A DNA stretch of 64,000 nucleotides, taken from contig JAOUJZ010000001.1 of assembly GCA_029882915.1 (NCBI GenBank), positions 118,035-182,034 on the forward strand, in the 5' to 3' direction. How positions within the stretch are numbered: position 1 is the first letter of the stretch; the number at the start of each line of letters is the position of its first letter. A program made the position numbers and the translations under genes. Under the pieces are notes generated by a model. The model searched no databases and was not told the DNA's origin. It worked only from the letters and a program-made list of their open reading frames with translations. Source of the stretch: Gammaproteobacteria bacterium. Its GTDB lineage: Bacteria; Pseudomonadota; Gammaproteobacteria; Nitrosococcales; Methylophagaceae. Below, piece after piece: positions 1 through 8,936 of the stretch.

Positions 1-1
1 A

Positions 2-985
2 AACATTTCGTTTAATGCCATGCCCTATGGTTCTATCGTTGTGACATTAAATACACATATTGAAACAGCTCGTGCCTGGAACAATCTGCGGGCATTAATT
101 GACGTTCTGTCAGTGAGCATCCTCGCTCTGTGTATATTGGTTTTTTTCACCATTAACAGGATGTTAAAACCCGCTCAATTAATAGTGACTGGTCTGGAAA
201 AAATGCGTGATGGTCAGTTAGATATCCGATTACCTTCATTTGATGTCATTGAGTGGAAGCGTACCAGTGAAGCCATTAATCAACTCGCCGTTAGTCAAGA
301 GCAGATCATCGCTGACAATAAGCAACTTGCCCTTAAATTGATGAATATTCAGGAAGAGGAGCATCGATATATTGCTCGAGAATTACATGATGAGTTTGGT
401 CAATGCTTAGCCGGCATTAATGCGGTAACAACGTCTATTAATCAGACTGCAAAAACAGAGTGCCCATCACTGGCTTCTGAAACTGCATCCATTAGCCATA
501 TTACGCATCACATGATGGATGTTTTACGTAGTCTGTTAACTCGCCTTCGACCAGCGGAAGTGGATGATTTAGGCTTAACTACCAGTTTGAAAAAACTAGT
601 TAACAGCTGGAACAATCGTTCAAACGACACAACTCAATACCAGATCGCATTTAATGGTGACTTTGATCAATTACCTGAACCGTTACCTGTCAATATTTAT
701 CGCATTGTTCAAGAATGCCTGACTAACGTCGCTAAACATGCCAAAGCCTCCAATGCGGAAGTGAATTTCAACTATCAATCACAACAAATGATTCAACTCT
801 CGGTAAACGATAATGGCATTGCTGAACCAGAATCATTTGATAATGCCACTGGAGTTGGCTTACTGGGTATTAGAGAACGTGTCTCTGCTCTGGGTGGTCA
901 TTTAGTGCTTGAGCATCCGGAATCAGGTGGTTTATCCGTAACCATAACCATTCCTGTTCAATTACAACAAAGTCATCATCAATGA
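2..985 (+). CDS. Sensor histidine kinase, HisKA_3 family (5' end cut by window)
   Basis: This membrane sensor kinase phosphorylates the response regulator encoded directly after it. The frame is open from base 2 with no stop, so the true start and the sensing domain lie outside the window; the ATG at 20 is probably internal. The visible part has a transmembrane segment (about residues 28-46 counted from that ATG), a HAMP linker, and a HisKA_3 dimerisation region with the phospho-acceptor His near residue 123 in ARELHDEFGQ. A HATPase_c domain with N-box (ECLTNVAKHAKAS) and G-box (GVGLLGIRERV) motifs closes the protein. This NarX/UhpB/DegS-type architecture pairs with LuxR-type regulators. The stop overlaps the regulator start by 4 bp (ATGA), implying translational coupling. 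The signal sensed cannot be read from the sequence. Confidence 0.9.
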   Translation, partial: NISFNAMPYGSIVVTLNTHIETARAWNNLRALIDVLSVSILALCILVFFTINRMLKPAQLIVTGLEKMRDGQLDIRLPSFDVIEWKRTSEAINQLAVSQEQIIADNKQLALKLMNIQEEEHRYIARELHDEFGQCLAGINAVTTSINQTAKTECPSLASETASISHITHHMMDVLRSLLTRLRPAEVDDLGLTTSLKKLVNSWNNRSNDTTQYQIAFNGDFDQLPEPLPVNIYRIVQECLTNVAKHAKASNAEVNFNYQSQQMIQLSVNDNGIAEPESFDNATGVGLLGIRERVSALGGHLVLEHPESGGLSVTITIPVQLQQSHHQ

Positions 986-1653
986 ATGAATCAAAGTCCC
1001 CTATTACAATATTATTAGTAGATGACCACGCTATTGTACGTGAAGGTTATCGGTCTCTTCTTCAAAAACAGGAAAACATGTCCGTTGTGGCTGAGGCCAG
1101 TGATGGTGCACAGGCTTATATGCTCTATAAAAAACACAAACCGACAATTGTTGTTATGGATATTTCAATGCCTGGACAAGGTGGTCTGGAGGCTATTTCA
1201 AGGATTATTCAACTGGACCCAACCGCCAGAATTCTTGTATTCAGCATGCATCAAAACCCAAGCTTCGCCATTCAAGCAACTCGTGCTGGTGCATTAGGCT
1301 ATGTCACTAAAAGCAGTGATCCCGAGGTATTAATTCGTGCAATACAGGAAGCCTTTCAGAGAAAGTTGACGCTCAGTTCAGACATTGCACAGGCTCTAGC
1401 ATTAGAAAAATTCGGGACAGAGTCGGCAGCTCTTGAACAATTAACCGTACGTGAATTTGAAATACTTCGTATGTTAGTAGAAGCAAAATCAAGTGCTAAT
1501 ATCGCAACAACATTGAATATCAGCCCTAAAACAGTCGCTAATACACACTACATTATTAAACGAAAATTAGGTGTCAGCAGTGATATTGAACTGACGCGAT
1601 TAGCAATAAAAATGAATCTGGTGAATTTACTAGAGTTGGTTGAGGCAGGCTAA
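982..1653 (+). CDS. Two-component response regulator, NarL/FixJ (LuxR) family
   Basis: A cytoplasmic transcription regulator of 223 aa, partner of the upstream HisKA_3 kinase, whose stop codon overlaps this start. The N-terminal receiver domain shows the acidic pair DD near residues 14-15, the phospho-acceptor Asp at about 60 (VVMDISMPG), a Thr/Ser switch region, and Lys in GYVTKSS. The C-terminal LuxR helix-turn-helix runs from LTVREFEIL to the recognition helix around ISPKTVANTHYIIKRKLG. Length and domain order are standard for the family. It resembles regulators of the UvrY/NarL group, but no target can be assigned. A hairpin follows the stop codon. It is distinct from the NarL homologue at 25 kb, which sits in the nitrate cluster. 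Confidence 0.93.
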   Translation: MNESKSPITILLVDDHAIVREGYRSLLQKQENMSVVAEASDGAQAYMLYKKHKPTIVVMDISMPGQGGLEAISRIIQLDPTARILVFSMHQNPSFAIQATRAGALGYVTKSSDPEVLIRAIQEAFQRKLTLSSDIAQALALEKFGTESAALEQLTVREFEILRMLVEAKSSANIATTLNISPKTVANTHYIIKRKLGVSSDIELTRLAIKMNLVNLLELVEAG

Positions 1654-1674
1654 TGCCAATGCCTGTCTCAACCA
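1637..1674. terminator. Convergent hairpin terminator between response regulator and ahpF
   Basis: A 14-bp stem (TGGTTGAGGCAGGC pairing with GCCTGTCTCAACCA, one G-U pair) with a 10-nt loop spans the stop codon of the + strand regulator and lies just before the end of ahpF on the - strand. It sits between convergent genes. Neither side has a strong T tract, so its efficiency is uncertain. Confidence 0.6.
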
Positions 1675-1690
1675 CTTTACATTAGTTCAT

Positions 1691-3235
1691 TTACTGTCTT
1701 ATTAGATAGTCAAATGTTCCTAATGCTGCTCTAGCACCATCCCCCATCGCCATAATGATTTGTTTGTATGGGATGGTGGTGACATCACCTGCAGCAAATA
1801 CACCAGGAAGTGACGTCATGCCATGTGCATCGACTTCGATTTCACCGTACTGGCTCAATTCAATGGTATCTTTTAGCCAATCCGTATTGGGTACCAGTCC
1901 AATCTGTACAAAGATACCCGCCAACTCAAGATGATGCATTTCATCGGTAGCGCGATCTTTATAGTCTAGGCCTGTTACTTTTTGACCATCTCCAGTAACT
2001 TCTGTTGACTGAGCTTCAGTAATCACGGTGACATTATCCAAACTGAATAGTTTTTTCTGTAACACAGCATCAGCACGTAACTTAGTGTCGAATTCCAGCA
2101 AGGTGACATGACCAACGATACCAGCCAGATCAATCGCTGCTTCAACACCCGAATTACCGCCACCAATGACAGCGACAGACTTGCCTTTGAATAAAGGGCC
2201 GTCACAATGCGGGCAATACGCCACACCATGTCCTCGATATTCCCTCTCACCCGTTATATTCATTTCCCGCCAACGAGCACCCGTAGCGACAATCACAGCC
2301 TTACTTTGTAATGTCGCACCACTTTCTAATTCCACATTGATGACATTGCCATTTGCAACCAGCTTCTGTGCACGTTGCAAATTCATAATATCAACATCGT
2401 ATTCTTTAACGTGTTCTTCTAGTGCCGCAACCAGTTTTGGTCCTTCAGTTTCTTTGACTGAAATGAAGTTTTCAATCGCCATGGTATCCATCACCTGACC
2501 ACCAAAACGTTCAGCAACGATTCCAGTACGTATACCCTTACGTGCAGCATAAACTGATGCAGCAGCACCAGCAGGGCCGCCACCGATAATCAATACATCA
2601 AAGGGATCTTTCTGACTGATTTTCTCAGCTTCACGTTCTACTGCACTCGTATCCAGTTTTGCAATAATTTCTGGCAAACTCATACGGCCCTGGCCAAATA
2701 CTTCACCGTTTAAATAGACAGTAGGAACAGCCATAATCTGACGTTCATCCACTTCTTGCTGGAATAAAGCACCATCAATCATCACATGACTGATGTTCGG
2801 ATTAAAGACAGACAGCAAATTTAGTGCCTGAACAACTTCTGGGCAATTCTGGCAAGACAGTGAAATGTATGTCTCGAACTCAAAAGAACCTTGTATTCCT
2901 TTAATTTGTTCAATTACTTCTGGCTCAACTTTTGCCGGATGTCCGCCCACATGTAGTAGCGCAAGAACCAAAGAGGTAAATTCATGCCCCATTGGGATAC
3001 CAGCAAAACGAATATTTTCATGTCCATCAGGCTGAGTGACCAGAAATGATGGCTTACGTTCGTTATCGTTATTCTCTACAAAAGTCACCTTGTCAGACAG
3101 TAATGCAATCTCTTGAAGTAACTCGCGTACTTCAGCTGATTTTGCACTATCATCCAGTGAGCCAACTAATTCTATAGGTCGCTTTACATTTTCAAGATAA
3201 CTTTTTAATTGTGCTGATATGGCTGCTTCTAACAT
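1691..3235 (-). CDS. ahpF: Alkyl hydroperoxide reductase subunit F (NADH:peroxiredoxin reductase)
   Basis: AhpF is a cytoplasmic flavoprotein that transfers electrons from NAD(P)H to the peroxiredoxin AhpC, which reduces hydrogen peroxide and organic peroxides. The 514-residue length is near that of E. coli AhpF (521). The N-terminal double thioredoxin-fold domain carries a CxxC pair near residues 129-132 (SCQNCPE). The thioredoxin-reductase-like part follows, with an FAD-binding GGGPAGAAA motif near 217, the redox-active CPHC near 343-346 and the pyridine-nucleotide motif [10 protein letters not shown] just after it. The C-terminal FAD motif is FAAGDV. It lies 68 bp downstream of ahpC on the same strand, separated by a perfect hairpin that may reduce its expression relative to ahpC. 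Confidence 0.97.
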   Translation of the reverse strand: MLEAAISAQLKSYLENVKRPIELVGSLDDSAKSAEVRELLQEIALLSDKVTFVENNDNERKPSFLVTQPDGHENIRFAGIPMGHEFTSLVLALLHVGGHPAKVEPEVIEQIKGIQGSFEFETYISLSCQNCPEVVQALNLLSVFNPNISHVMIDGALFQQEVDERQIMAVPTVYLNGEVFGQGRMSLPEIIAKLDTSAVEREAEKISQKDPFDVLIIGGGPAGAAASVYAARKGIRTGIVAERFGGQVMDTMAIENFISVKETEGPKLVAALEEHVKEYDVDIMNLQRAQKLVANGNVINVELESGATLQSKAVIVATGARWREMNITGEREYRGHGVAYCPHCDGPLFKGKSVAVIGGGNSGVEAAIDLAGIVGHVTLLEFDTKLRADAVLQKKLFSLDNVTVITEAQSTEVTGDGQKVTGLDYKDRATDEMHHLELAGIFVQIGLVPNTDWLKDTIELSQYGEIEVDAHGMTSLPGVFAAGDVTTIPYKQIIMAMGDGARAALGTFDYLIRQ

Positions 3236-3261
3236 GACTTATCCATATTGTTGGGTTAAGG

Positions 3262-3293
3262 AACTTGTCTGGGCAATAATGCCCAGACAAGTT
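3262..3293 (-). terminator. Intercistronic hairpin between ahpC and ahpF
   Basis: A perfect 13-bp stem (AACTTGTCTGGGC / GCCCAGACAAGTT) with a 6-nt loop lies between the ahpC stop and the ahpF start. On the transcribed minus strand no T run follows (TTCCTTAACC), so it is more likely a partial terminator or mRNA-stabilising structure than a full stop. On the + strand six Ts follow the stem, but nothing is obviously transcribed that way. Confidence 0.6.
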
Positions 3294-3303
3294 TTTTCAA
3301 ATA

Positions 3304-3870
3304 TTAGATCTTGCCAACTAGATCTAATGATGGAGCCAATGTTTCTTCACCTGGCTGCCATGATGCAGGACAAACTTCACCGTCATGCGACGCAACATAT
3401 TGTGCTGCTTGAACTTTGCGAACAAGTTCTTTTGCGCTACGGCCGATACCCAAGTCATGAACTTCACACACTTTGATTTCACCTTCAGGGTTAATCACAA
3501 ACGTACCACGTAAAGCGAGACCTTCTTCTTCAATCATCACTTCAAAGTTACGGCTGATTGCACCTGTTGGATCGCCAACCATTGGGTAGTTGATTTTTTT
3601 AATAGTGTCAGAAGCATCGTGCCATGCTTTGTGTGTGAAGTGAGTATCTGTAGATACCGCGTAAACTTCTACACCCATATCTTTAAGCTGTGCGTAATGG
3701 TCAGCTAAATCACCTAACTCTGTCGGACATACAAAAGTAAAGTCAGCAGGGTAGAAAAATACGACTGACCATTTACCTTTCACATCGTCTGATGTGACAG
3801 GAACAAACTCACCGTTGTGGTAAGCAGTAGCGCTAAAAGGTTTAATTTGTGTATTAATTAATGATGACAT
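3304..3870 (-). CDS. ahpC: Alkyl hydroperoxide reductase subunit C (2-Cys peroxiredoxin)
   Basis: AhpC is a cytoplasmic typical 2-Cys peroxiredoxin that reduces H2O2, organic hydroperoxides and peroxynitrite and is re-reduced by AhpF. The 188-aa length equals that of the AhpC1/AhpF-dependent class. The peroxidatic cysteine is Cys48 in DFTFVCPTELGDL, and the resolving cysteine is about Cys167 in GEVCPASWQPG. Both are intact. The gene is first in an ahpC-ahpF pair on the minus strand. Its upstream region contains a good sigma-70-type promoter and, further upstream, a perfect 19-bp palindrome that could bind an activator such as OxyR. An explicit OxyR four-box consensus could not be confirmed. 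Confidence 0.98.
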   Translation of the reverse strand: MSSLINTQIKPFSATAYHNGEFVPVTSDDVKGKWSVVFFYPADFTFVCPTELGDLADHYAQLKDMGVEVYAVSTDTHFTHKAWHDASDTIKKINYPMVGDPTGAISRNFEVMIEEEGLALRGTFVINPEGEIKVCEVHDLGIGRSAKELVRKVQAAQYVASHDGEVCPASWQPGEETLAPSLDLVGKI

Positions 3871-3921
3871 GTTGTAGCCCTCTTTTTATTGTTGGAATAG
3901 TTGTCATAATTGACATTGTGC

Positions 3922-3951
3922 ATTTTAGATAGATTGATTAATTAGATCCAA
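3922..3951 (-). promoter_or_regulatory. Candidate sigma-70 promoter of ahpC
   Basis: Reading the minus strand, TTGGAT (+ coordinates 3946-3951) and TAAAAT (3922-3927) are separated by 18 bp, giving a plausible -35/-10 pair about 52-80 bp upstream of the ahpC ATG. This is assigned by consensus only. Confidence 0.55.
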
Positions 3952-3970
3952 CGACTTATTTCTATAGTTA

Positions 3971-3989
3971 TAATCGGAAATTCCGATTA
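3971..3989. promoter_or_regulatory. Perfect 19-bp palindrome upstream of the ahpC promoter
   Basis: TAATCGGAAATTCCGATTA is perfectly palindromic (9-bp arms, 1-bp centre). It lies about 20 bp upstream of the candidate -35 element of ahpC, a typical position for a LysR-type activator such as OxyR. Matches to the ATAG-n7-CTAT OxyR pattern are not convincing, so the binding protein is unknown. Confidence 0.5.
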
Positions 3990-4008
3990 ATAGTCCGTCA
4001 GGCGAAAA

Positions 4009-4041
4009 AAAAGCCCTTGATGTCTGACTTCAAGGGCTTTT
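4009..4041 (-). terminator. Rho-independent terminator after bioA
   Basis: A 12-bp perfect stem (AAAAGCCCTTGA / TCAAGGGCTTTT, 9-nt loop) is followed on the minus strand by a run of eight Ts. It ends the cysE/isc/bioA transcription unit and insulates it from ahpC. Confidence 0.9.
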
Positions 4042-4107
4042 CGGAATTGCTATTGTTAGTAATCGATACAGAAATGTGCACTTAGTTACATGAGAAACAA
4101 GTGCGTA

Positions 4108-5409
4108 TCAAACATACTTCAGATTTAGTTTTTGTAGAACTTGTCCAATTGCTGAGGTCAACGTAGTCAAATCGTCAGTCTCAATGATGTACGGTGGCAT
4201 AATGTAAATTAGATTGCGGAACGGTCGGATCCAAACCCCTTGATCAATAATATAAGCGGGCAACCAATCCATCTGTTTATCTAGGGGCGCATGTAATTCC
4301 ACCACGCCAATCGCCCCTTTTACCCGAATATTATTAACCAATTCGTTATTCTGATATGGCTTCAATTCAGTGATTAACTGTTGTTCTATCCCTTTCACCT
4401 GTTGCTGCCAATTTGATTCTAGCAACAGATCAATACTTTCACAGGCAACACGACAAGCAAGTGGGTTAGCCATAAATGTAGGGCCATGCATTAACACGCC
4501 ACTACCATCTGCTCCAATACCTTGAGTAATCTTTTCGGTGCACAATGTAGCTGCCAGAGTCATATACCCGCCAGTTAACGCTTTACCAATACACAAAATA
4601 TCAGGGGAAATATCTGCCTGTTCATAAGCAAACAAGCTACCAGTTCGTCCAAAACCTGTGGCAATTTCATCCAGAATGAGTAACACGTCATACTGATCAC
4701 ACAACTGTCTGACCTGACGTAAATATTCAGGACAATAGAATCGCATCCCTCCGGCACCTTGCACTAAGGGCTCGAGGATAACCGCAGCCACTTCATGATG
4801 GTGTTGTTTGATTAATTGTCTAAATTCAGCAATATCACTGTCTTGCCAATCATCGTCGTGTGTACATATTGGTGCAGAAGCAAACAGGTGTTTTGGCAGT
4901 ACTTGTTCAAACATATTGTGCATGCCATTAACAGGATCACATACCGCCATGGCGCCAAAAGTGTCGCCATGATAACCGTTACGAATGGTCAGTAGCCGTT
5001 GTTTGTTTGTTTGTCCCTGAGCAAACCAGTATTGAATCGCCATTTTGATGGCCACTTCAACCGAGATTGATCCAGAGTCAGAAAAAAACACATATTGAAG
5101 TGGCTCAATGGTCATATCAACCAGTTTTCGAGCTAGATCAACTGCTGGCTGATGCGTGAGCCCGCCAAACATCACATGTGACATTTGGTCAATTTGCTGT
5201 TTTGCGGCTTGATTAAGTCGCGGGTGATTATATCCGTGTATCGTCGACCACCACGAGGACATGCCGTCAATTATTTCGCGACCATCTTTTAACGTCAGGC
5301 GAACACCATGTGCCGACACCACTTCATGAATACATGAAGGATTGGTAACACTGCTGTATGGGTGCCAGATATGTTTGGCGTCAAAAAATAGATTGTCATT
5401 TATTTCCAT
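4108..5409 (-). CDS. bioA: Adenosylmethionine-8-amino-7-oxononanoate aminotransferase
   Basis: BioA is a PLP enzyme of the biotin pathway. It uses S-adenosylmethionine as amino donor to convert 7-keto-8-aminopelargonic acid to 7,8-diaminopelargonic acid. The 433-aa protein has the family's N-terminal IWHPYSSV segment, the SMSSWWSTIHGYNHP region, the Asp of the cofactor pocket in LLILDEIATGFGRTG, and the PLP lysine in CIGKALTGGYMTLAA. Length is normal (E. coli 429). It is unusual that bioA is not with bioB/F/C/D but directly downstream of iscA, 42 bp away and co-oriented, so it is probably the last gene of the isc transcription unit. A strong terminator follows it. Confidence 0.96.
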   Translation of the reverse strand: MEINDNLFFDAKHIWHPYSSVTNPSCIHEVVSAHGVRLTLKDGREIIDGMSSWWSTIHGYNHPRLNQAAKQQIDQMSHVMFGGLTHQPAVDLARKLVDMTIEPLQYVFFSDSGSISVEVAIKMAIQYWFAQGQTNKQRLLTIRNGYHGDTFGAMAVCDPVNGMHNMFEQVLPKHLFASAPICTHDDDWQDSDIAEFRQLIKQHHHEVAAVILEPLVQGAGGMRFYCPEYLRQVRQLCDQYDVLLILDEIATGFGRTGSLFAYEQADISPDILCIGKALTGGYMTLAATLCTEKITQGIGADGSGVLMHGPTFMANPLACRVACESIDLLLESNWQQQVKGIEQQLITELKPYQNNELVNNIRVKGAIGVVELHAPLDKQMDWLPAYIIDQGVWIRPFRNLIYIMPPYIIETDDLTTLTSAIGQVLQKLNLKYV

Positions 5410-5451
5410 AGCAGGATCATAACAATCCTGACATGTTAATTGATCAAAATC

Positions 5452-5778
5452 TTACTTTGTTGTGCTAAAACTCTCACCACAGCCACATGATGACACCACG
5501 TTTGGGTTATTAAACTTAAAACTTTGGTTCAATCCCTGTTTAACAAAATCAAGCTCAACTCCGTCTAAAATGGGCATACTCGCGTCATCAATCACGACTT
5601 TAATGTCATCTTGTTCAATCACAGTATCATTATCAGAAACACTTTCTGCAAAATCCAGAGCATAGCTGTAACCAGAGCACCCACTCTCCGTCACACCAAT
5701 GCGTAAACCAATGACGGCTTCGCGATTAGCAACCATCTCGCGAACGCGATTTACTGCTGACTCGGTTAATTTAATCAT
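5452..5778 (-). CDS. iscA: A-type iron-sulfur carrier protein (IscA/ErpA/SufA family)
   Basis: This small cytoplasmic carrier holds Fe-S clusters or iron for delivery to apoproteins. The 108-aa protein has the three invariant cysteines of the family: Cys34 in ESGCSGYSY, and Cys98 and Cys100 in the C-terminal SSCGCGESF motif. It lies 5 bp downstream of the cysteine desulfurase gene and upstream of bioA. No iscU, hscB, hscA or fdx follows, so it may act as carrier rather than scaffold partner here. Distinction between IscA, SufA and ErpA is not secure from sequence alone, and the symbol is given from gene context. Confidence 0.88.
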   Translation of the reverse strand: MIKLTESAVNRVREMVANREAVIGLRIGVTESGCSGYSYALDFAESVSDNDTVIEQDDIKVVIDDASMPILDGVELDFVKQGLNQSFKFNNPNVVSSCGCGESFSTTK

Positions 5779-5783
5779 TGTTG

Positions 5784-6926
5784 CTACCTATTCATTAAAT
5801 GGTTAAAACGATCGACTTCTTTAGATAATACGACTACTAATTGTTCAATTTGTTCGAGGGTATTGTGCTCAGATACGCTCACTCGTATGGCTCCTAATGC
5901 CGTAGGTTCATCCACACCCATCGCCATCAGTACATGACTGGGAGTTTGCTGGCCTGTACCACAGGCTGAGCCACTCGATACGGCGATACCCTGCCTGTCC
6001 AACGTCATCAATAATGTGTCTGCATCAAATCCCTGCAAAGAGAAAAACACAGTATTGGCTAGCCTTTCAGCCTGTTGAGAAAAAATAGTAATGCCCTCAA
6101 TTGCCTGTAATCGCGTTTCCAGTGCATCACGTAGTTGCTGACAATGTAGTTGATAATTCTGTACATTTTGTTGGGCCAGTTGTGCCGCCATTCCAAAACC
6201 GACAATTGCAGGAACATTTTCAGTACCGCTACGCAACCCATTTTCTTGACCACCACCAACTATAAACGGTGGCCAATCCAACTCATTCTCAATTATCAGG
6301 GCTCCAATGCCTTTAGGGCCGCCAAATTTATGAGCCGATAAGCTCATCAATTGCACCCCTGCCACATTGAAATCAATATTCAGTTTTCCTGCTGCCTGTA
6401 CCGCATCACAGTGAAATGGAATCTGCTGTTGACGTGTTATTTCTGTCAACGCAGCAATATCTTGAATAGTACCTGTTTCATTATTGGCCCACATCATCGA
6501 TACCAGACGTGTTTGGTCGGAGAGTGCTTCAATAAAATTATTAGTTTTTATTCGACCACTCTCATCAACTGGCACGTGAACAACATTAAATCCTTGTTCA
6601 GCTAGTCTGGCAGCAGGCTCTAACACTGAAGGATGCTCTATAGAACTTACGAGTACATCACCTGAAGAATACTGCTTTGATATACCCAATAACGCCTGAT
6701 TATTAGATTCAGTGCCACCACTGGTAAAAATAACCTGTGATGGCTGAACCTTAATTAAATCTGCGACCTGTTGCCGGGCACTATCTAAGGCTGTCCGTGC
6801 GAAACGTCCATAGCGATGACTGCTGGAAGGATTACCTTGTTGCTGATGTAAATATGGGAGCATGGCATCAAGAACTCCCTCAGCCAAGGCTGTTCCAGCA
6901 TTGTTGTCCAGATAGCTAAATGCCAT
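5784..6926 (-). CDS. iscS: Cysteine desulfurase (IscS/NifS family)
   Basis: This PLP-dependent enzyme removes sulfur from L-cysteine to form an enzyme persulfide for Fe-S cluster assembly and thio-modification. The 380-aa protein begins with the YLDNNAGT motif. The PLP lysine is in [14 protein letters not shown] and the persulfide-forming cysteine is about Cys322 in [11 protein letters not shown]. The loop around the active cysteine is the longer, class I type, although its sequence ([13 protein letters not shown]) differs from the IscS consensus SACTSASLEPS. It is somewhat shorter than E. coli IscS (404). The start overlaps iscR by 11 bp and iscA follows after 5 bp. Whether it is true IscS or a NifS-like paralogue is open. 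Confidence 0.92.
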   Translation of the reverse strand: MAFSYLDNNAGTALAEGVLDAMLPYLHQQQGNPSSSHRYGRFARTALDSARQQVADLIKVQPSQVIFTSGGTESNNQALLGISKQYSSGDVLVSSIEHPSVLEPAARLAEQGFNVVHVPVDESGRIKTNNFIEALSDQTRLVSMMWANNETGTIQDIAALTEITRQQQIPFHCDAVQAAGKLNIDFNVAGVQLMSLSAHKFGGPKGIGALIIENELDWPPFIVGGGQENGLRSGTENVPAIVGFGMAAQLAQQNVQNYQLHCQQLRDALETRLQAIEGITIFSQQAERLANTVFFSLQGFDADTLLMTLDRQGIAVSSGSACGTGQQTPSHVLMAMGVDEPTALGAIRVSVSEHNTLEQIEQLVVVLSKEVDRFNHLMNR

Positions 6927-7368
6927 TAAATTTTATGACTTTATCTTCATCAACATTTCTCTTGCTTTGGTAATCTCTGACAACCTGAGCTAATGTAATT
7001 CCCGCTAGATAATTTTGAATTTGCTCACTCAGGCTCTGCCATAATTCATGGCTTAAGCATGGTTCTCCACCATGACAATCAGCTCTACCCTCACAGGCAG
7101 TACTGTCTACTTTTTCATCAACAGCAGAAATCACATCCATTGCCGTAATCTCATCGGCAGGGCGACTTAAACGATAGCCCCCGCCAGGCCCGCGGGTACT
7201 ACTCACCAACCCCTGTTTCCGTAAGCGAGCAAATAGCTGTTCCAGATACGATAATGAAATACCCTGACGATCAGATATATCAGCCAAGGTAATTGATCCC
7301 AAACCGTAATTAAGGCTCAAATCCAACATTGCTGTGACAGCATATCGACCTTTAGTTGTTAAACGCAT
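6916..7368 (-). CDS. iscR: Fe-S cluster-responsive Rrf2 regulator IscR
   Basis: IscR represses isc genes when it carries a [2Fe-2S] cluster. The 150-aa protein has an N-terminal winged helix ([17 protein letters not shown]). Cluster ligands are conserved at exactly the E. coli IscR positions: Cys92, Cys98, Cys104 and His107 ([18 protein letters not shown]). It is first of iscR-iscS-iscA-bioA on the minus strand and overlaps iscS by 11 bp. A strong match to an IscR type 1 operator lies upstream (7406-7430), so negative autoregulation is likely. The protein is shorter than E. coli IscR (162) only at the C-terminus. Confidence 0.96.
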   Translation of the reverse strand: MRLTTKGRYAVTAMLDLSLNYGLGSITLADISDRQGISLSYLEQLFARLRKQGLVSSTRGPGGGYRLSRPADEITAMDVISAVDEKVDSTACEGRADCHGGEPCLSHELWQSLSEQIQNYLAGITLAQVVRDYQSKRNVDEDKVIKFNGI

Positions 7369-7405
7369 ATAAATATCCCTCTGTTTATTATGTGTATAGT
7401 TTCAC

Positions 7406-7430
7406 ATAACCAAGTATTTTAGTCAAGTAC
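7406..7430 (-). promoter_or_regulatory. Putative IscR type 1 binding site
   Basis: On the minus strand, the 25-bp site beginning GTACTTGACTAAAATACTTG matches about 21 of 25 positions of the IscR type 1 consensus ATASYYGACTRWWWYAGTCRRSTAT. It lies 38 bp upstream of the iscR start and overlaps the cysE stop codon (7423-7425). The TTGACT inside it may also serve as a -35 element, which would give direct repression by promoter occlusion. Confidence 0.75.
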
Positions 7431-8205
7431 TATCTGAGTCTTCCTGTTCCAGATCACACTTTTTCAATTCGGGCATTGTCACATCGGGAATTTCACCACC
7501 TAATTGATGAATAATTGTGGCCATGGATTCAACGCGTTTATCAAGTGCATGAATATGTTCTATCAGGCCGTGAATTGCAGTTGCAACAGGATCAAGCGTC
7601 TCGCTCGATGTTCCATATGCGTCAAATCCAACAGATTGAGCCAGTTTTTGCTTTTGTTTATTGTCTTCACTCAAATTAGTTTTGACTACACGACCGGGGA
7701 CACCAATCACTGTTTCACCTGCAGCAACGTCTTTAACCACTACCGCATTCGAACCAATCCGAGCGCCATCATGTAGATAAATAGGTCCAAGTACCTTTGC
7801 ACCAGCACCAACCACAACATTGTCAGCCAATGTTGGGTGGCGTTTTCCTTCTTTCCATGACGTCCCACCTAAAGTTACTCCATGATACAGCGTGCAATCA
7901 TCACCAATTTCAGCCGTTTCACCAATCACTACGCCCATACCATGATCAATAAAAAATCGACGTCCAATTGTCGCAGCAGGATGAATTTCAATACCTGTCA
8001 GCCAGCGGCTAATCATAGACATAAATCGTGCAAGCCATTTTAGTTTATGTGTCCATAACCAATGACTTAAACGGTGCCACTGAACAGCTTGAACACCAGG
8101 GTAGGTAGTGATGATTTCAACCACATTACGTGCCGCAGGATCACGATCAAAGACACAATAGATATCTTCTTTAACCAGTTGCCATAAACCGACTTTCTCC
8201 GTCAT
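7423..8205 (-). CDS. cysE: Serine O-acetyltransferase
   Basis: CysE acetylates L-serine with acetyl-CoA to O-acetylserine, the precursor for cysteine synthesis. The 260-aa protein has an N-terminal helical region, then a left-handed beta-helix of hexapeptide repeats ([40 protein letters not shown]). The catalytic His-Asp region (FIDHGMG) and the [13 protein letters not shown] loop are typical. A C-terminal tail of about 60 residues rich in charged residues follows the repeat domain. The start overlaps trmJ by 4 bp. The position directly upstream of iscR-iscS matches the common cysE-iscR-iscS order and links cysteine supply with Fe-S assembly. CysM, which can use its product, is at 36-37 kb. 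Confidence 0.96.
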   Translation of the reverse strand: MTEKVGLWQLVKEDIYCVFDRDPAARNVVEIITTYPGVQAVQWHRLSHWLWTHKLKWLARFMSMISRWLTGIEIHPAATIGRRFFIDHGMGVVIGETAEIGDDCTLYHGVTLGGTSWKEGKRHPTLADNVVVGAGAKVLGPIYLHDGARIGSNAVVVKDVAAGETVIGVPGRVVKTNLSEDNKQKQKLAQSVGFDAYGTSSETLDPVATAIHGLIEHIHALDKRVESMATIIHQLGGEIPDVTMPELKKCDLEQEDSDST

Positions 8206-8936
8206 TTCTCTTGTCCTCTCTGTGTTTCTGCTGCACGCAAAATACCATGCAATATTTGTAATTCATTACGATCCAGATCAGCCCTGTTGTATAAGCGTCG
8301 TAATCGTCTCATCAAATTACGAGGCTGCTGTGGGTCCAGAAAACCAATCGTCGTTAATGCCTGTTCAAAATGCCCATAAAGATGCTCCAAATCAGAGGCA
8401 TCTATGGCTTCTCGAATTTCTCCTACTCGCCCTGCTTCAATCGTTGGATCGAAACTCATTTTGAGTTCATAGGCCATGACCTGAACTGCTGCCGCAAGAT
8501 TTAATGAACTATAGTCTGGATTGGCCGGAATATTTATCAAGTGCTGGCAGCGATCCAGTTCATCGTTCGATAAACCAGAATGCTCACGACCAAAAACAAT
8601 CGCAACCTGAGCATCATCCGCATAGTGTTGTATTGACGTCACTGCTTCACGTGGATTAACCACTGGGACGGGCAAATGTCGCAGGCGAGCACTCATGCCA
8701 TACACTTGATGACATCCAACCAATGCCTCATCTAGACTAGTATGAACAACCGCTTTTGCCAGCACATCATCAGCACCTGAAGCACGAGCTGTCGCCTCAG
8801 CACTGGGATAATGTAAAGGGGCAACCAGATGCAAGTTAGATAAACCCATAGTTTTCATCGCCCTTGCCGCAGCTCCGATATTGCCTGGATGAGTCGTACC
8901 AACCAATACAAAACGAATATTATCCAATGTTCTCAT
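8202..8936 (-). CDS. trmJ: tRNA (cytidine/uridine-2'-O-)-methyltransferase TrmJ
   Basis: TrmJ is a SPOUT-class enzyme that 2'-O-methylates nucleotide 32 in the anticodon loop of several tRNAs, using S-adenosylmethionine. The 244-aa protein starts with the conserved [20 protein letters not shown] segment and has the knotted SAM-binding motifs [17 protein letters not shown] and [20 protein letters not shown]. Length equals that of E. coli TrmJ (246). It lies between queA (1-bp overlap) and cysE (4-bp overlap). The trmJ-cysE-iscR order is conserved in many gammaproteobacteria. Confidence 0.96.
   Translation of the reverse strand: MRTLDNIRFVLVGTTHPGNIGAAARAMKTMGLSNLHLVAPLHYPSAEATARASGADDVLAKAVVHTSLDEALVGCHQVYGMSARLRHLPVPVVNPREAVTSIQHYADDAQVAIVFGREHSGLSNDELDRCQHLINIPANPDYSSLNLAAAVQVMAYELKMSFDPTIEAGRVGEIREAIDASDLEHLYGHFEQALTTIGFLDPQQPRNLMRRLRRLYNRADLDRNELQILHGILRAAETQRGQEK

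Noticed and set aside
3922-3989. OxyR binding site upstream of ahpC
   Set aside because: ATAG/CTAT elements are present but not at the 11-bp spacing of the four-box consensus; recorded only as a palindrome.
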